Shown here in pieces: positions 1-6,517 of a stretch of DNA of 10,657 nt. The DNA is taken from contig MU646358.1 of NCBI GenBank assembly GCA_026770585.1, forward strand, positions 849,080-859,736. Reading direction: 5' to 3'. The position numbers were made by a program, and so were the translations under genes. The DNA is from Baffinella frigidus. Lineage: Eukaryota > Cryptophyceae > Cryptomonadales > Baffinellaceae. The notes under the pieces were generated by a model. That model was not told the origin of the DNA and made no database searches. It worked only from the letters and a program-made list of their open reading frames with translations. How positions within the stretch are numbered: position 1 is the stretch's first letter; every line of letters begins with the position of its first letter.

Positions 1-150
1 CCCCCTATCCCTACCTCTGTCTCCACACACTCGCAGACTATTGGGGCGCACCAATTTGGTGGGCTCGGGCTCTTTGAAGCGGATAAGTTGACGGATTTGT
101 ACGGTGGACCCAGCATGTCAACTTGAGAATAGTCTGTGACAGTCAACCCG
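1..150 (+). repeat. Repeat family 5 copy (GCATGTCAACTT family)
   Basis: From about 36 this holds CCAATTTGGTG, a GGGCTCTTT segment, a GTTGACGGATTTGTAC segment and CAGCATGTCAACTTGAGAA. The same segments recur in the same order at 2808-2900 and inside the complete element at 10359-10499. The ends of this copy are not preserved. No exon could be assigned to the first 188 bases. Confidence 0.6.
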
Positions 151-188
151 TGACGGGGTCCTCGGGAATGGCGCCCCTCACTGCCGGC

Positions 189-226
189 AGCTCTGTCACG
201 CGCGTTCTGTGCCAAGGGACGAGGAG
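189..226 (+). pseudogene. Partial copy of exon A
   Basis: GGCAGCTCTGTCACGCGCG and the following TTCTGTGCCA match exon A with two substitutions; the 3' end then diverges but still finishes in GAG before GT. It lies immediately upstream of the real exon, and I read it as a duplicated fragment. Confidence 0.6.
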
Positions 227-263
227 GTACCTACACCCTGCACCCTACTGGTTTGGGTTGTAG

Positions 264-309
264 GATGAGCAGCTCTGCCACGCGCGTCCTGTGCCAGACG
301 GACCCCGAG
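264..309 (+). CDS. Gene 1 internal exon A
   Basis: The acceptor is the TAG ending at 263 and the donor GTCTACC starts at 310. The exon reads SSSATRVLCQTDPE and joins the next exon in phase 0. The 5' boundary is the least certain: an ATG at 265 could make this look like a start, but the protein has no exonuclease domain without upstream exons. A near copy lies just upstream at 189-226. Confidence 0.5.
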
Positions 310-2962
310 GTCTACCCGAAACCCAAAACCTGGAACCCGAAACCCCAGAACCCGAAACCCCAAACCTGGAATCCCAAACCACAAACCACAAACCACAAAC
401 CACAAACCACAAACCACAAACCACAAACCACAAACCACAAACCCGAAACCCGAAACCCAGGTCGAGGAGACGTTCATAGCGCGGTGCGGACAAACCGCCC
501 CGGGGGGGCAGGCATCGCTGTTCTTGGCTCGTCTCGCAGCGCTCGGGGAGAGCGCGCCCCAGGAGCTCAAGGAGGTTGCCACCCCCTACATCTGCCTACG
601 CTATCCGCGGTTAATGGGGGCACAGGAACGGAGGCGTGGCCATGGTCTAGCTCTGCCTGAGTTTTATTCTGGCGCGTCCTTGCAAGTATTCGAGAGCAGA
701 AATCCAGTACAAAAGGGCGAATAGAAAGCCGTTAGAAGGTTGCCACCCATCCTCTCGTTGCCCCCCCCCCGTGGTCGCCCGGCGAAACCGTGGGCTCGAA
801 TTTATTGGAAAATGCGAGAAGGGGCGTGGTTTTCTCGCGCGGCGTGTTTGTTTGCGGCGGGGTGGTGGTGGTTTTATCTCAGAAAACGAGTTCTGAAACT
901 CGTTTTCTTAAGTCAATTCCCCTACAAATTCGTCAACTTATTCTTTACTATCCGCATAAGTTGACAAATTTGTAGGAGAATTGACTAAAGAAAACGAGTT
1001 TTAGAACTCGTTTTCTGAGATAAGGTTGGCTGGTGGGGGGGGTCGAGCGCTCCACACAGCCGACTTCGAAGGGGTTTTGAATAACCCCGAAGCGATAAGA
1101 CATAGGACCCTCCGGTAGGCAACCCGTAGGGACATAGGGGGGGTCCTACGGATAAGGTAACGAAAAGTCGGCCCGATGTGGGCCGAACATCCCTTCGAGC
1201 CCGCTGCGTGGAGAGCTGCTGCGTGGCGTGGGTCAGTGCGCGCGCAGACAACGAGTTATACGTTTGGTCTTCGCTCTTGACGCCCCCCGCAGGGTTGCAG
1301 CTTCGGCAGGAGTCAGCCTCTTGACGCCCCTGGGTGGTTGCAGTGGATGAGGTTTACGTTTGCACGCGCTTGACATCCCTGGGCGGTGGGGTTTGCACAG
1401 CTCCGGGTGGAGACTCTTGTACCTCCTGCGCTCTTGACACCCCATCGCGGGGTTGCAGCTTCGACAGGAGACAGACTCCTGACACCCCTGGGTGACCCCT
1501 GGGTGACCCCTTGGTGGGCGGCGCTTGACACGTGGGTTGTGCACAGCTGTTTCACAAGAGTCGTGTCTTCTCAGGCTCTTCTGCCGAAGCTGTGCAGAAC
1601 CCGGCGCCCAGGGGTGTCACGCGCGCAGCGCACACGTACACCTCATTCGCTGTCTGGCTCTTGACACCCTCCCGGGGTTGCAGCTTCGGCAGGAGACGGA
1701 CGCAGAACGTGTTATACGTTTGCTCTGCGCGCTTAACACCCCCGGGGTTGTGCGCATCTTCGGCGCGAGACAGACTCCTGACACCCCTGGGTGACCCCTG
1801 GGTGGCCCCTGGGTGGCCCCTGGGTGGGCGGCTCTTGACACTTGGGCTGTGCGTAGCTTCGGCAGGAGACGGACGCCCGGCTGAAGCGCATGGTGGAGGC
1901 GCTCCCCCCCGGGACGCTTACCATGATCTTCGGCGTATCCGAGGTACCACGCCAGGGCACTCGAAACATCCACTTTTGGCATCTTTCAAGGGAAAGCCCT
2001 TGGATTCTTAAGTCAACTACGTAGAATCTGACGTGGATAAGGCGTCGGTTTCCCTCGATTATCATGGCGTGGTACGGGGGTTCTTCTTTATTTCTCGCTC
2101 TCGAGCCGCACGTTGAGTGGTCCAAGAGTCGTTGAGCCTTCCACCAGCCATCCCAAGTGGCTCAAATAGTGCCCTGGAAGGTCTTCGATTCCCCCTTGGA
2201 TCGGGGTCGGATCCGACCCCGGTCCAAGGGGGAATCGAAGAGTCCCCAGAGCACTATTTGAGCCGCCTCCAAGGGCTAGTGGTTATGTCGGACCCGCCTC
2301 AGCATTCTCGCCCCCCGGGACGCTCACCATGATCCTCGGCATATCCGAGGTACCACGCCAGAGTGCAGGAGGGGTTTGAATTTTTAAGAACGAATCTGGA
2401 CACGTTCGTTGACTTTTGAAAATCACTGCCTTCAGGAGGAATTGACTTTTGGCGAACCCTTCCAAGACTCTGGCGTGGTACAGGGGTTCGTCTTTCTTTA
2501 TTGCTCTCGAGCCGTGCGTTGAGTGATCCAAAAGTCGTTGAGCCTTATGACGGACCCGCCTCAGCCACTTAGCAGCGACCGAAGATATTTTCCCCCAGTT
2601 TCTCGGGGGGAATTCCGGTTGGAATCCATAGCAATGGATAAGATTCTAGTACAGATCGTTTAGATGGACTGCATCCGTGAAGACCGCGGTGGCTCCCAAG
2701 TGGATTCTTGCCCCCCCGGGGCCCTCACCATGATCCTCGGTGTTTCCAAGGTTGCGAGCCCCACCCCCTCCTAGCGCTGTCGCAGCCTTTTTGGGCGAAG
2801 CGATTTGCTTCCCCCGGGCTCTTCCCCGCTCCAAAGTTGGCGGATTTGTACCGAAACCCCAGCATGTCAACTTGACAATAGTCCGTCAACCCTCGCAAGA
2901 CCTGCGAGCTCTGTTGGTCAGAGCGTAACCCCTCAAGCTCAAACCCGATATATGTATGTATG

Positions 2963-3021
<59 letters not shown>

Positions 3022-4720
3022 CATATATAACCCGAAACCCTGCACCGCAGGACCTGCGGGAGGTAGCGGCAAAGCTGAAACTCCGCTTAAACCCGCGTAT
3101 ACCCTGCGTAAATCCTGCTTAGATCCTGCTTAATTATGCTTGAATCCTTCTTAAACCCCAAACCCCAAACCCCAAACCCCAAACCCCAAACCCCAAACCC
3201 CAAACCTCAAACCCTACACCGCAGGACCTACGAGAGGTGGCGGGGCTGCGTTGGCCAGAGCCTCAACCCTAAGGCTTGAACCGTGCTTGAACCGTGCTTC
3301 ACCCCTGCTTAAACTGTGCTTAAACCCTGCTTACACCGTGCTTACACCGTGCTTAACCCCCAAACCCTATACCCTCGCAGGACCTACGCGAGGTGGCGGC
3401 GCTGCCCCAAACCCCAAACCCCAAACCCCAAACCCCAAACACCAAACCCCAAACACCAAACCCCAAACACCAAACCCCAAACCCCAAACCCCAAACTTTA
3501 AACCCCAAACCCCAAACCCCAAACCCCAAACCCCAAACACCAAACCCCAAACACCAAACCCCAAACACCAAACCCCAAACCCCAAACCCCAAACCCCAAA
3601 CCCCAAACTCCAAACCCCAAACCCCAAACCCCAAACACCAAACCCCAAACACCAAACCCCAAACACCAAACCCCAAACCCCAAACCCCAAACCCCAAACC
3701 CTGGCGGCGGCGGGACCTGTGCGAGGTTGGTTAGGGGGTTAGGCTCTGTTGGTGAGAGCCTAACCCCCTAAGCTCAAACCCGAAACCCTGCACCGCAGGA
3801 CCTACGCGAGGTAGCGGCGCTGCGCGGGCGGCGGCGCGCGTCGGCAGAGGGCCGCAACGCCGGCATGCCCTGGTGAGTTAACCCTACCCTGGACCACCAC
3901 ACAGCGGACTTCGAAGGGATTTTGAATCAACCCTAAGCGATAAGACCTGGGTCCCTACGGTAGGCAACCCGTAGGGACATAGGGGGGGTTCCTACGGATA
4001 AGGTAACGGAAACTCGGGCACTGAGCGCCCGAAAACCCCTTCGTAGCCCGCTGTGTGAGTGGTTGGAGACCCGAAACCCGAAACCCGAAATTTATCTCAG
4101 AAAACGAGTTCTAAAACTCGTTTTCTTAAGTCAATTTCCCTACAAATTCGTCAACTTATTCTTTACTCTCCGCATAAGTTGACAAAATTGTAAAGGAATT
4201 GACTTAAGAAAACGAGTTTTAGAACTCGTTTTCTGAGATAAAAATGCGCGGGCGGCGCCGCGCGTCGGCAGAGGGCCGCAACGCTGGCATGCCCTGGTGA
4301 GTTAACCCGAAACCCCAAACCCTCGAGCTTTTGTTTTGTCCTAGGGGGGGGGGGGGGGCTCCTTACACCCCTGTAGCCTACACGTCAACCCCCATCAGGA
4401 CAAACAATTGCGTGGATGACTGATCCTGGGTGTGGGTGTGCAGGAGCGACGACGAGGACGCGGGGCTGATGAGGGCCGTCGACGACCCTATGTCCCTACG
4501 GATGGCCTACCGTAGGGTCCTAGCGATTGTCCATTGCGTGCTATTCACAGAATCCTTTCGCAGTCAGCTGTGTGGCGCAGCCCCCCTCCCCCCAGGACAG
4601 GAAAAAGCCGTGAATCCCTGATCCCGGTTGAGCGTGTGCAGGAGCGACGAGGAGGAGGCGGGGCTGATGAGGGCCGTGGACGAGGCACGCAACGGTATCG
4701 GGTGCGTCTTCGTGGCGTAG
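264..4720 (+). CDS. Gene 1: C-terminal part of a probable Rex1/Rnh70-like RNA exonuclease (5' end outside window)
   Basis: Joining 264-309, 461-574, 1866-1943, 3799-3872 and 4642-4720 gives one open frame of about 123 codons ending in TAG; all introns are GT-AG. Successive pieces include ATRVLCQTDPE, an ASLFLARLAALGE helix, MVEALPPGTLTMIFGVSE, DLREVAALRGRR, PWSDEEEAGLMRAVDEARNG and the final residues IGCVFVA. From memory of the family, fungal Rex1/Rnh70-type 3'-5' RNA exonucleases end the same way: a cysteine followed by an acidic-EV motif, an ARL helix, an LP-x-x-T hydrophobic strand, a DxRE motif, a W-[ST]-x-E-E-x-x-L helix, and an AR-x-G tail closing on F-V. The DEDDh catalytic residues are not visible and would lie upstream. 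The frame and exon joins are secure; the family call is inference from this motif order. A Myb/SANT domain was considered for the PWSDEEE part but explains less. Confidence 0.6.
317..460 (+). repeat. Telomere-like heptamer array in intron A-B
   Basis: Degenerate CCCGAAA/CCCCAAA heptamers lead into nine perfect CCACAAA units at 379-441 and then CCCGAAA units whose last repeat supplies the acceptor CCCAG. The array makes up almost the whole 151-base intron. Confidence 0.9.
461..574 (+). CDS. Gene 1 exon B
   Basis: This is 114 bases, 38 codons, phase 0 at both ends. The acceptor is formed by a heptamer array ending AAACCCAG, and the donor is GTTGCCACCCC at 575. It encodes VEETFIARCGQ, a Gly/Pro-rich turn, then an amphipathic helix SLFLARLAALGE and the end PQELKE. 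GC content and codon use match the other exons. A remnant of its donor edge recurs at about 731-749. Confidence 0.65.
575..870 (+). repeat. 5' part of intron B-C with element end and donor echo
   Basis: At 644-658 lies TCTAGCTCTGCCTGAG, the end sequence of repeat family 5. At 731-749 GAAGGTTGCCACCC repeats the exon B donor edge (571-584). Nothing else recognisable was seen between them. Confidence 0.45.
874..1023. mobile_element. 150-bp palindromic MITE, family 1, copy 1
   Basis: The terminal inverted repeat is TTATCTCAGAAAACGAGTTC, flanked by the 4-bp target duplication GGTT. A second inverted pair (TCAATTC..CTACAAATT with its complement) sits inside, so the whole element folds on itself. 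A second 150-bp copy is at 4092-4241. No coding capacity. Confidence 0.9.
1052..1211. mobile_element. 160-bp MITE, family 2, copy 1
   Basis: Left end CCACACAGCCGACTTCGAAG and right end CTTCGAGCCCGCTGCGTGG are inverted repeats. The centre holds GGTAGGC and CCGTAGGG palindromic motifs. Related copies lie at 3897-4058, 4487-4575, 7784-7880 and 8131-8290. Confidence 0.85.
1244..1865 (+). repeat. Tandem degenerate units carrying copies of the exon C acceptor edge
   Basis: Units of the type CTCTTGACACCCC..GTTGCAGCTTCGGCAG|GAGACGGAC recur at about 1264-1312, 1434-1480, 1661-1703 and 1740-1775 before the true exon C acceptor at 1865. An 11-bp minisatellite CCCCTGGGTGA lies at about 1485-1515 and 1784-1826. 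The stretch 1570-1625 is an inverted copy of the same unit, so it can fold back on its neighbours. Several copies retain CAG|GAG and could act as decoy acceptors. Confidence 0.7.
1866..1943 (+). CDS. Gene 1 exon C
   Basis: This is 78 bases, 26 codons, phase 0. The acceptor is CTTCGGCAG ending at 1865 and the donor is GTACCACGCC at 1944, which is also the first part of a 132-bp inverted-repeat element. It encodes ETDARLKRMVEALPPG and then a hydrophobic strand TLTMIFGVSE. Four imperfect copies of its acceptor edge lie upstream (1264-1770) and two copies of its 3' half lie downstream (2311-2349, 2711-2750). The other candidates lack the full-length reading, which is why this copy is chosen. Confidence 0.65.
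1944..2075. mobile_element. 132-bp introner-like inverted-repeat element, copy 1
   Basis: It starts with GTACCACGCCAG, directly after the last codon of exon C, and ends with TGGCGTGGTAC, its inverted repeat. The left end therefore is the splice donor of intron C-D. Copy 2, also 132 bp, is at 2350-2481. The tail after the right end (GTTCTTCTTTATT.., CTCTCGAGCC, GTTGAGTG) is also shared by both. Confidence 0.75.
2159..2264. repeat. 106-bp near-perfect palindrome
   Basis: GGCTCAAATAGTGC at the left pairs with GCACTATTTGAGCC at the right. The arms, about 53 bases each, continue through CTTCGATTCCCCCTTGGA to a GGATCC centre with almost no loop and few mismatches. It lies between the two copies of the exon C/132-bp unit. 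It may be an element with unidentified target duplication. Confidence 0.85.
2311..2349 (+). pseudogene. Copy of exon C 3' half
   Basis: It encodes PPGTLTMILGISE in exon C frame and is followed by GTACCACGCC exactly as in the real exon, but lacks the 5' half ETDARLKRMVEA. It was duplicated together with the 132-bp element. Confidence 0.75.
2350..2481. mobile_element. 132-bp introner-like inverted-repeat element, copy 2
   Basis: The termini GTACCACGCCAGAGT and ACTCTGGCGTGGTAC are perfect inverted repeats. The interior differs strongly from copy 1 although the length is identical, and it is followed by AG, giving GT..TACAG limits like an intron. Confidence 0.75.
2564..2693. mobile_element. 130-bp repeat, family 7, copy 1
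   Basis: GCCACTTAGCAGCG to CCGCGGTGGC. The same sequence occurs reverse-complemented at 9745-9873 in gene 2, sharing GATTCTAGTACA, TCGTTTAGATGGACTG and ATCCGTGAAG. Confidence 0.75.
2711..2750 (+). pseudogene. Second copy of exon C 3' half
   Basis: It encodes PPGALTMILGVSK followed by a GTTGCG donor-like site. The following sequence differs from the 132-bp element, so this copy stems from a separate duplication or has lost the element. Confidence 0.65.
2808..2900 (+). repeat. Repeat family 5 copy
   Basis: GGGCTCTTCCCCGCTCCAAAG, GATTTGTACCG, CAGCATGTCAACTTGA and AATAGTCCGTCAACC match the element at 10359-10499 in order and orientation. The ends are lost. Confidence 0.65.
2950..3029. repeat. 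AT dinucleotide microsatellite
   Basis: A run of TATG units passes into about 30 TA dinucleotides and ends ATACATATATAA. It is the only strongly AT-rich stretch in the window. Confidence 0.95.
3085..3159 (+). repeat. 11-bp minisatellite, first block
   Basis: About seven degenerate units of GCTTAAACCCT, which is a telomere-like heptamer plus GCTT. A second block follows at 3274. Confidence 0.75.
3153..3215 (+). repeat. CCCCAAA heptamer array
   Basis: About eight CCCCAAA units run between the 11-bp minisatellite and a copy of the exon D acceptor edge. Confidence 0.9.
3274..3361 (+). repeat. 11-bp minisatellite, second block
   Basis: Eight consecutive 11-base units of the form GCTTRAACCST are found, with no insertions. 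Confidence 0.85.
3405..3698 (+). repeat. 42-unit heptamer array with 98-bp higher-order period
   Basis: Exactly 42 heptamers, mostly CCCCAAA. Variant CACCAAA appears at units 6, 8, 10; 20, 22, 24; and 34, 36, 38, so the pattern repeats every 14 units (98 bp). Single variants CTTTAAA (unit 14) and CTCCAAA (unit 30) are private. The array is bracketed by exon D edge copies (3381-3404, 3714-3730). Confidence 0.92.
3799..3872 (+). CDS. Gene 1 exon D
   Basis: This is 74 bases, from acceptor CACCGCAG to the consensus donor GTGAGT at 3873. It encodes DLREVAALRGRRRASAEGR and NAGMP, and the split Trp codon TG|G joins exon E. It is the only copy that holds both edges: five upstream copies keep only the DLREV edge, and one downstream copy (4247-4293) keeps only the 3' half with its donor. 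The Arg/Ala-rich stretch is consistent with an RNA-contacting basic segment, which is inference. Confidence 0.65.
3897..4058. mobile_element. 160-bp class MITE, family 2, copy 2
   Basis: CCACACAGCGGACTTCGAAG at the left and CTTCGTAGCCCGCTGTGTG at the right. The interior closely follows copy 1, with AAGCGATAAGAC, GGCAACCCGTAGGGACATAG and CTACGGATAAGGTAACG shared. It lies in intron D-E. Confidence 0.85.
4092..4241. mobile_element. 150-bp palindromic MITE, family 1, copy 2
   Basis: Same length and termini as 874-1023 and only a few interior differences. It is flanked by the 4-bp target duplication AAAT. Confidence 0.92.
4247..4296 (+). pseudogene. Copy of exon D 3' half with donor
   Basis: GCGGGCGGCGCCGCGCGTCG through CATGCCCTG|GTGAGTTAACCC is nearly identical to 3824-3884 in exon D, but the DLREV edge is missing. 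Its donor is as good as the real one. Confidence 0.75.
4436..4486 (+). pseudogene. Copy of exon E 5' edge
   Basis: GTGCAG|GAGCGACGACGAGG and GGGGCTGATGAGGGCCGT repeat the exon E start (SDDEDAGLMRAVDD). It is cut off by a half copy of family 2. Confidence 0.75.
4487..4575. mobile_element. Right half of a family 2 MITE
   Basis: TGTCCCTACGGATGGCCTACC and the right end CAGTCAGCTGTGTGG match the right half of the element at 8131-8290. The left half is missing. Confidence 0.75.
4642..4720 (+). CDS. Gene 1 terminal exon E with stop codon
   Basis: The acceptor is GTGTGCAG ending at 4641. The first base completes Trp with exon D; the frame then reads SDEEEAGLMRAVDEARNG, IGCVFVA and TAG at 4718-4720. 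A GTGCGT inside the last codons could act as a donor (4702), but the open frame closing in a hydrophobic FVA tail matches the end expected for the exonuclease family. A partial copy of the 5' edge lies at 4436-4486, and the last codons with the stop are repeated at 4826-4847. Confidence 0.6.
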
Positions 4721-4860
4721 CCATGTGGGGACCGACTGTAGGACAGGCCCGCCTCGGGGGGCATTATCCCGACTGTATTCGGGGTAACCACCTCGCTTAC
4801 TGGGAGGGAGGCCCGATGCATGGGGTGCGTCTTCGTCGCGTAGCTGAGAGGGACGCTACT
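4721..4860 (+). other. Post-stop region with duplicated stop edge
   Basis: At 4826-4847 GGGGTGCGTCTTCGTCGCGT then AGC repeats the last codons and stop of gene 1 (4700-4721). No polyadenylation signal of a known type was recognised. It probably forms the 3' UTR. Confidence 0.5.
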
Positions 4861-4878
4861 GGGGTACCTCACCTCGGC

Positions 4879-4982
4879 TACCCCTTAAGTGACCGTAAGG
4901 TGAGTATTCACCCTAACTCGCCCTAGGCAGGTCTTAGGGCCCTACCGTAGGGCGTATGAGCCTACTGGTCACTTAAGGGATA
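4879..4982. mobile_element. About 104-bp MITE, family 4, copy 1
   Basis: TACCCCTTAAGTGACC and GGTCACTTAAGGGATA are inverted termini bounded by TA. The interior contains GCCCTACCGTAGGGCGTATG. Copy 2 at 5335 is in the opposite orientation. Confidence 0.8.
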
Positions 4983-5128
4983 GGGTTGAGGGTTTACTTA
5001 AGGGATAAGAACACCCGTGCTCGAGGGAGTAGCCGGCTTGCGTACTCAGCGCCGCCTCGCTTACTCAGAGGGAAGCACGGAAGTGGGGGGGGGGGTGCAT
5101 GCGCAGACAGGTGTGGGTATCTAGGCTC

Positions 5129-5249
5129 TACAGGGGTAACTCGCTCAAAAGAAACCGCCCCCCCCCTAGGACCACCATAGGGCCATAGGCATAGGCCTAC
5201 TGTAGGGTCCTACGGGGAGGCAGTTTCTTATGCGCGAGGTACCCCTGTA
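5129..5249. mobile_element. 121-bp TA-flanked MITE, family 3, copy a
   Basis: Bounded by TACAGGGGTAACTCGCTC and GCGAGGTACCCCTGTA, with centre TAGGCATAGGCCTACTGTAG. The inverted repeat extends outside as GTGGGTATCT / AGATACCCAC, so it sits in another palindrome. Confidence 0.85.
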
Positions 5250-5334
5250 GATACCCACAGCAGGCCAGGCTCGCGAGCCCGGCCTCGGAGAGAAGGGCGC
5301 GCCTCATACGCACAGTCGTCGTCGCTCGCGCCCG

Positions 5335-5439
5335 TATCCCTTCAGTGCCCAGTAGGCGCATACGCCCTACCGTAGGGCCCTAGGACCTGCCTAGGACCTC
5401 CTGGCGGTCAAATTTGACCACCTGGCCACTTCAGGGATA
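5335..5439. mobile_element. 105-bp MITE, family 4, copy 2
   Basis: TATCCCTTCAGTGCCC and GGCCACTTCAGGGATA form the ends. Its interior matches the reverse complement of copy 1. Its right-hand TA is shared with the next family 3 element. Confidence 0.8.
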
Positions 5440-5562
5440 GGGGTACATCGCTCATAAGAAAACGCCCCCCCCCTAGGACCCGACAGTAGCCCTATGCCTC
5501 AGGCCCTATGGTGGTCCTAGGGGGGTTGGCGTTTTCTTATGAGCGAGGGACCCCTCTAGGAC
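5438..5562. mobile_element. TA-flanked MITE, family 3, copy b (inverted)
   Basis: TAGGGGTACATCGCTCATAAG and TTATGAGCGAGGGACCCCTC form the ends. The central GGCCCTATGGTGGTCCTAGG shows it is reversed relative to copies a, c, d and e. Confidence 0.8.
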
Positions 5563-5646
5563 GGGCCCGCCTCGGGGCGAGAGGCCCGGGGCGCGTGCTC
5601 TCGACCCTGCTTGACACGGGGCAGCCCATGTGCTCCGGGTGGCGGG

Positions 5647-5767
5647 TACAGGGGTACCTCGCTCATAAGAAGCCGCGCCCCCCCACTAGGACCACCGTAG
5701 GGCCATAGGTAGGCTTACTGTATGGTCCTAGGGGGGTGCGGCTCGTTATGAGCGAGGTACCCCTGTA
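5647..5767. mobile_element. 121-bp TA-flanked MITE, family 3, copy c
   Basis: TACAGGGGTACCTCGCTCAT and ATGAGCGAGGTACCCCTGTA are perfect 20-base inverted ends including the TA. Confidence 0.9.
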
Positions 5768-5980
5768 GGCCGATTTGGGGAGCGCTGGACTTCAGGGAAG
5801 CGCGGGGTAGCCCGCGGGGGGGGGCACGTGGGGGGGGGGGGGGCGGAAGGGGGCCTGATTCCGATCGGATGACTTTTCGGTCTGCGTTGGGATGAGATTT
5901 ATTGGATACCCATTTAGATCACAATGTCCGCTGTGGTGCGTACGCAGCCAGGCTGCTTGGTGGGAGGAGGCATGCGGTCC
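5768..5980. other. Intergenic, G-run containing, no gene seen
   Basis: It contains runs of nine and fourteen G at 5816-5845. The rest is unique-looking sequence without an exon or element that I recognise. Confidence 0.5.
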
Positions 5981-6101
5981 TACAGGGGTACCTCGCTCAT
6001 AACAAACTGCCCCCTCAAGGGATGGGACCACCTTAGGGCCCTAGGCATAGGCCTAATGTTACTAATGTAGGGTCCTAGGAGGAGTCGCTTTCTTACGAGC
6101 C
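5981..6101. mobile_element. TA-flanked MITE, family 3, copy d, degraded right end
   Basis: The left end TACAGGGGTACCTCGCTCAT is intact; the right end reads CTTTCTTACGAGCCCTATG. The centre carries a small extra ATGTTACTA duplication. Confidence 0.75.
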
Positions 6102-6209
6102 CTATGGTGGTGCACTTGATTACTTTCAACGATTCCACCACATGTAGGGCCCTAGGGTGGTGGAGGTCAAGCACCCCTTTCCCCCCTCTAGCTAGGAGAC
6201 GAACTGCCC

Positions 6210-6217
6210 TACATGTA
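6210..6217. other. TACATGTA: excision footprint of a family 3 element
   Basis: The surroundings GACGAACTGCCC and CTTATGGCTA match the flanks of the complete element at 6397-6517. Here only TA-CA-TG-TA remains, the scar typical of Tc1/mariner excision. Confidence 0.7.
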
Positions 6218-6396
6218 CTTATGGCTATGCTTGGACGGCGATCGTTTCACCATTTTTACCAGAACGAGCTACTTTACAAAACTGATTATGGGTGTCACTA
6301 CTATGAACATGGCGAGAGACAAGGTGCAGTCGACAGTACCTTCGGACGGGTTGTGTAGGTGAGGGACGCCTCGCCGCGCTCTAGGACGAACTGCCC

Positions 6397-6517
6397 TACA
6401 GGGGTACCTCGCTCATGAGAAACTGCCCCCCCCCTAGGAACACCGTAGGGCTCTAGGCATAGGCCTACTGTAGGGTCCTAGGGGGAGGCGTTTTCTTATG
6501 AGCGAGGTACTTCTGTA
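6397..6517. mobile_element. 121-bp TA-flanked MITE, family 3, copy e
   Basis: TACAGGGGTACCTCGCTCAT and GAGCGAGGTACTTCTGTA bound it. Flanking GACGAACTGCCC and CTTATGGCTA are shared with the scar at 6210. Confidence 0.9.

Larger units (their letters stand above)
2890..3798 (+). repeat. Tandem units carrying copies of the exon D acceptor edge
   Basis: GACCTRCGNGAG copies lie at 2899-2908, 3051-3072, 3225-3250, 3381-3404 and 3714-3730, several with the CGCAG acceptor and a GAG|GT boundary. Three are followed by GTTGGTCAGAGC and CTCAAACCCG, so the region is a degenerate tandem array whose last unit runs into the true exon D at 3799. The units are separated by an AT microsatellite, 11-bp minisatellites and heptamer arrays. 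Confidence 0.75.

Noticed and set aside
1233-2125. Several overlapping Arg/Cys/Pro-rich frames on both strands
   Set aside because: They come from the tandem units and the 11-bp minisatellite upstream of exon C; only 1866-1943 has splice sites and frame consistent with neighbours.
2140-2170. Spliced-leader relic (TGGCTCAA), which would identify a dinoflagellate
   Set aside because: Only TGGCTCAAA is present, as the end of the palindrome at 2159-2264. The rest of the leader is absent.
3353-3742. Long open frames on both strands encoding PKPQTPN or GFGVWGLG repeats
   Set aside because: They are translations of a 7-bp repeat, whose length is not a multiple of three, so all frames remain open. 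There is no sign of a protein gene.
4642-4701. Myb/SANT DNA-binding domain at the PWSDEEE segment
   Set aside because: Only the first tryptophan and helix resemble Myb. The frame stops soon after with no second or third helix, and the exonuclease tail explains neighbouring exons better.
6104-6358. 84-codon + strand open frame between the genes
   Set aside because: It overlaps an element relic and the excision scar, has no recognisable motif, and its composition differs from the real exons.
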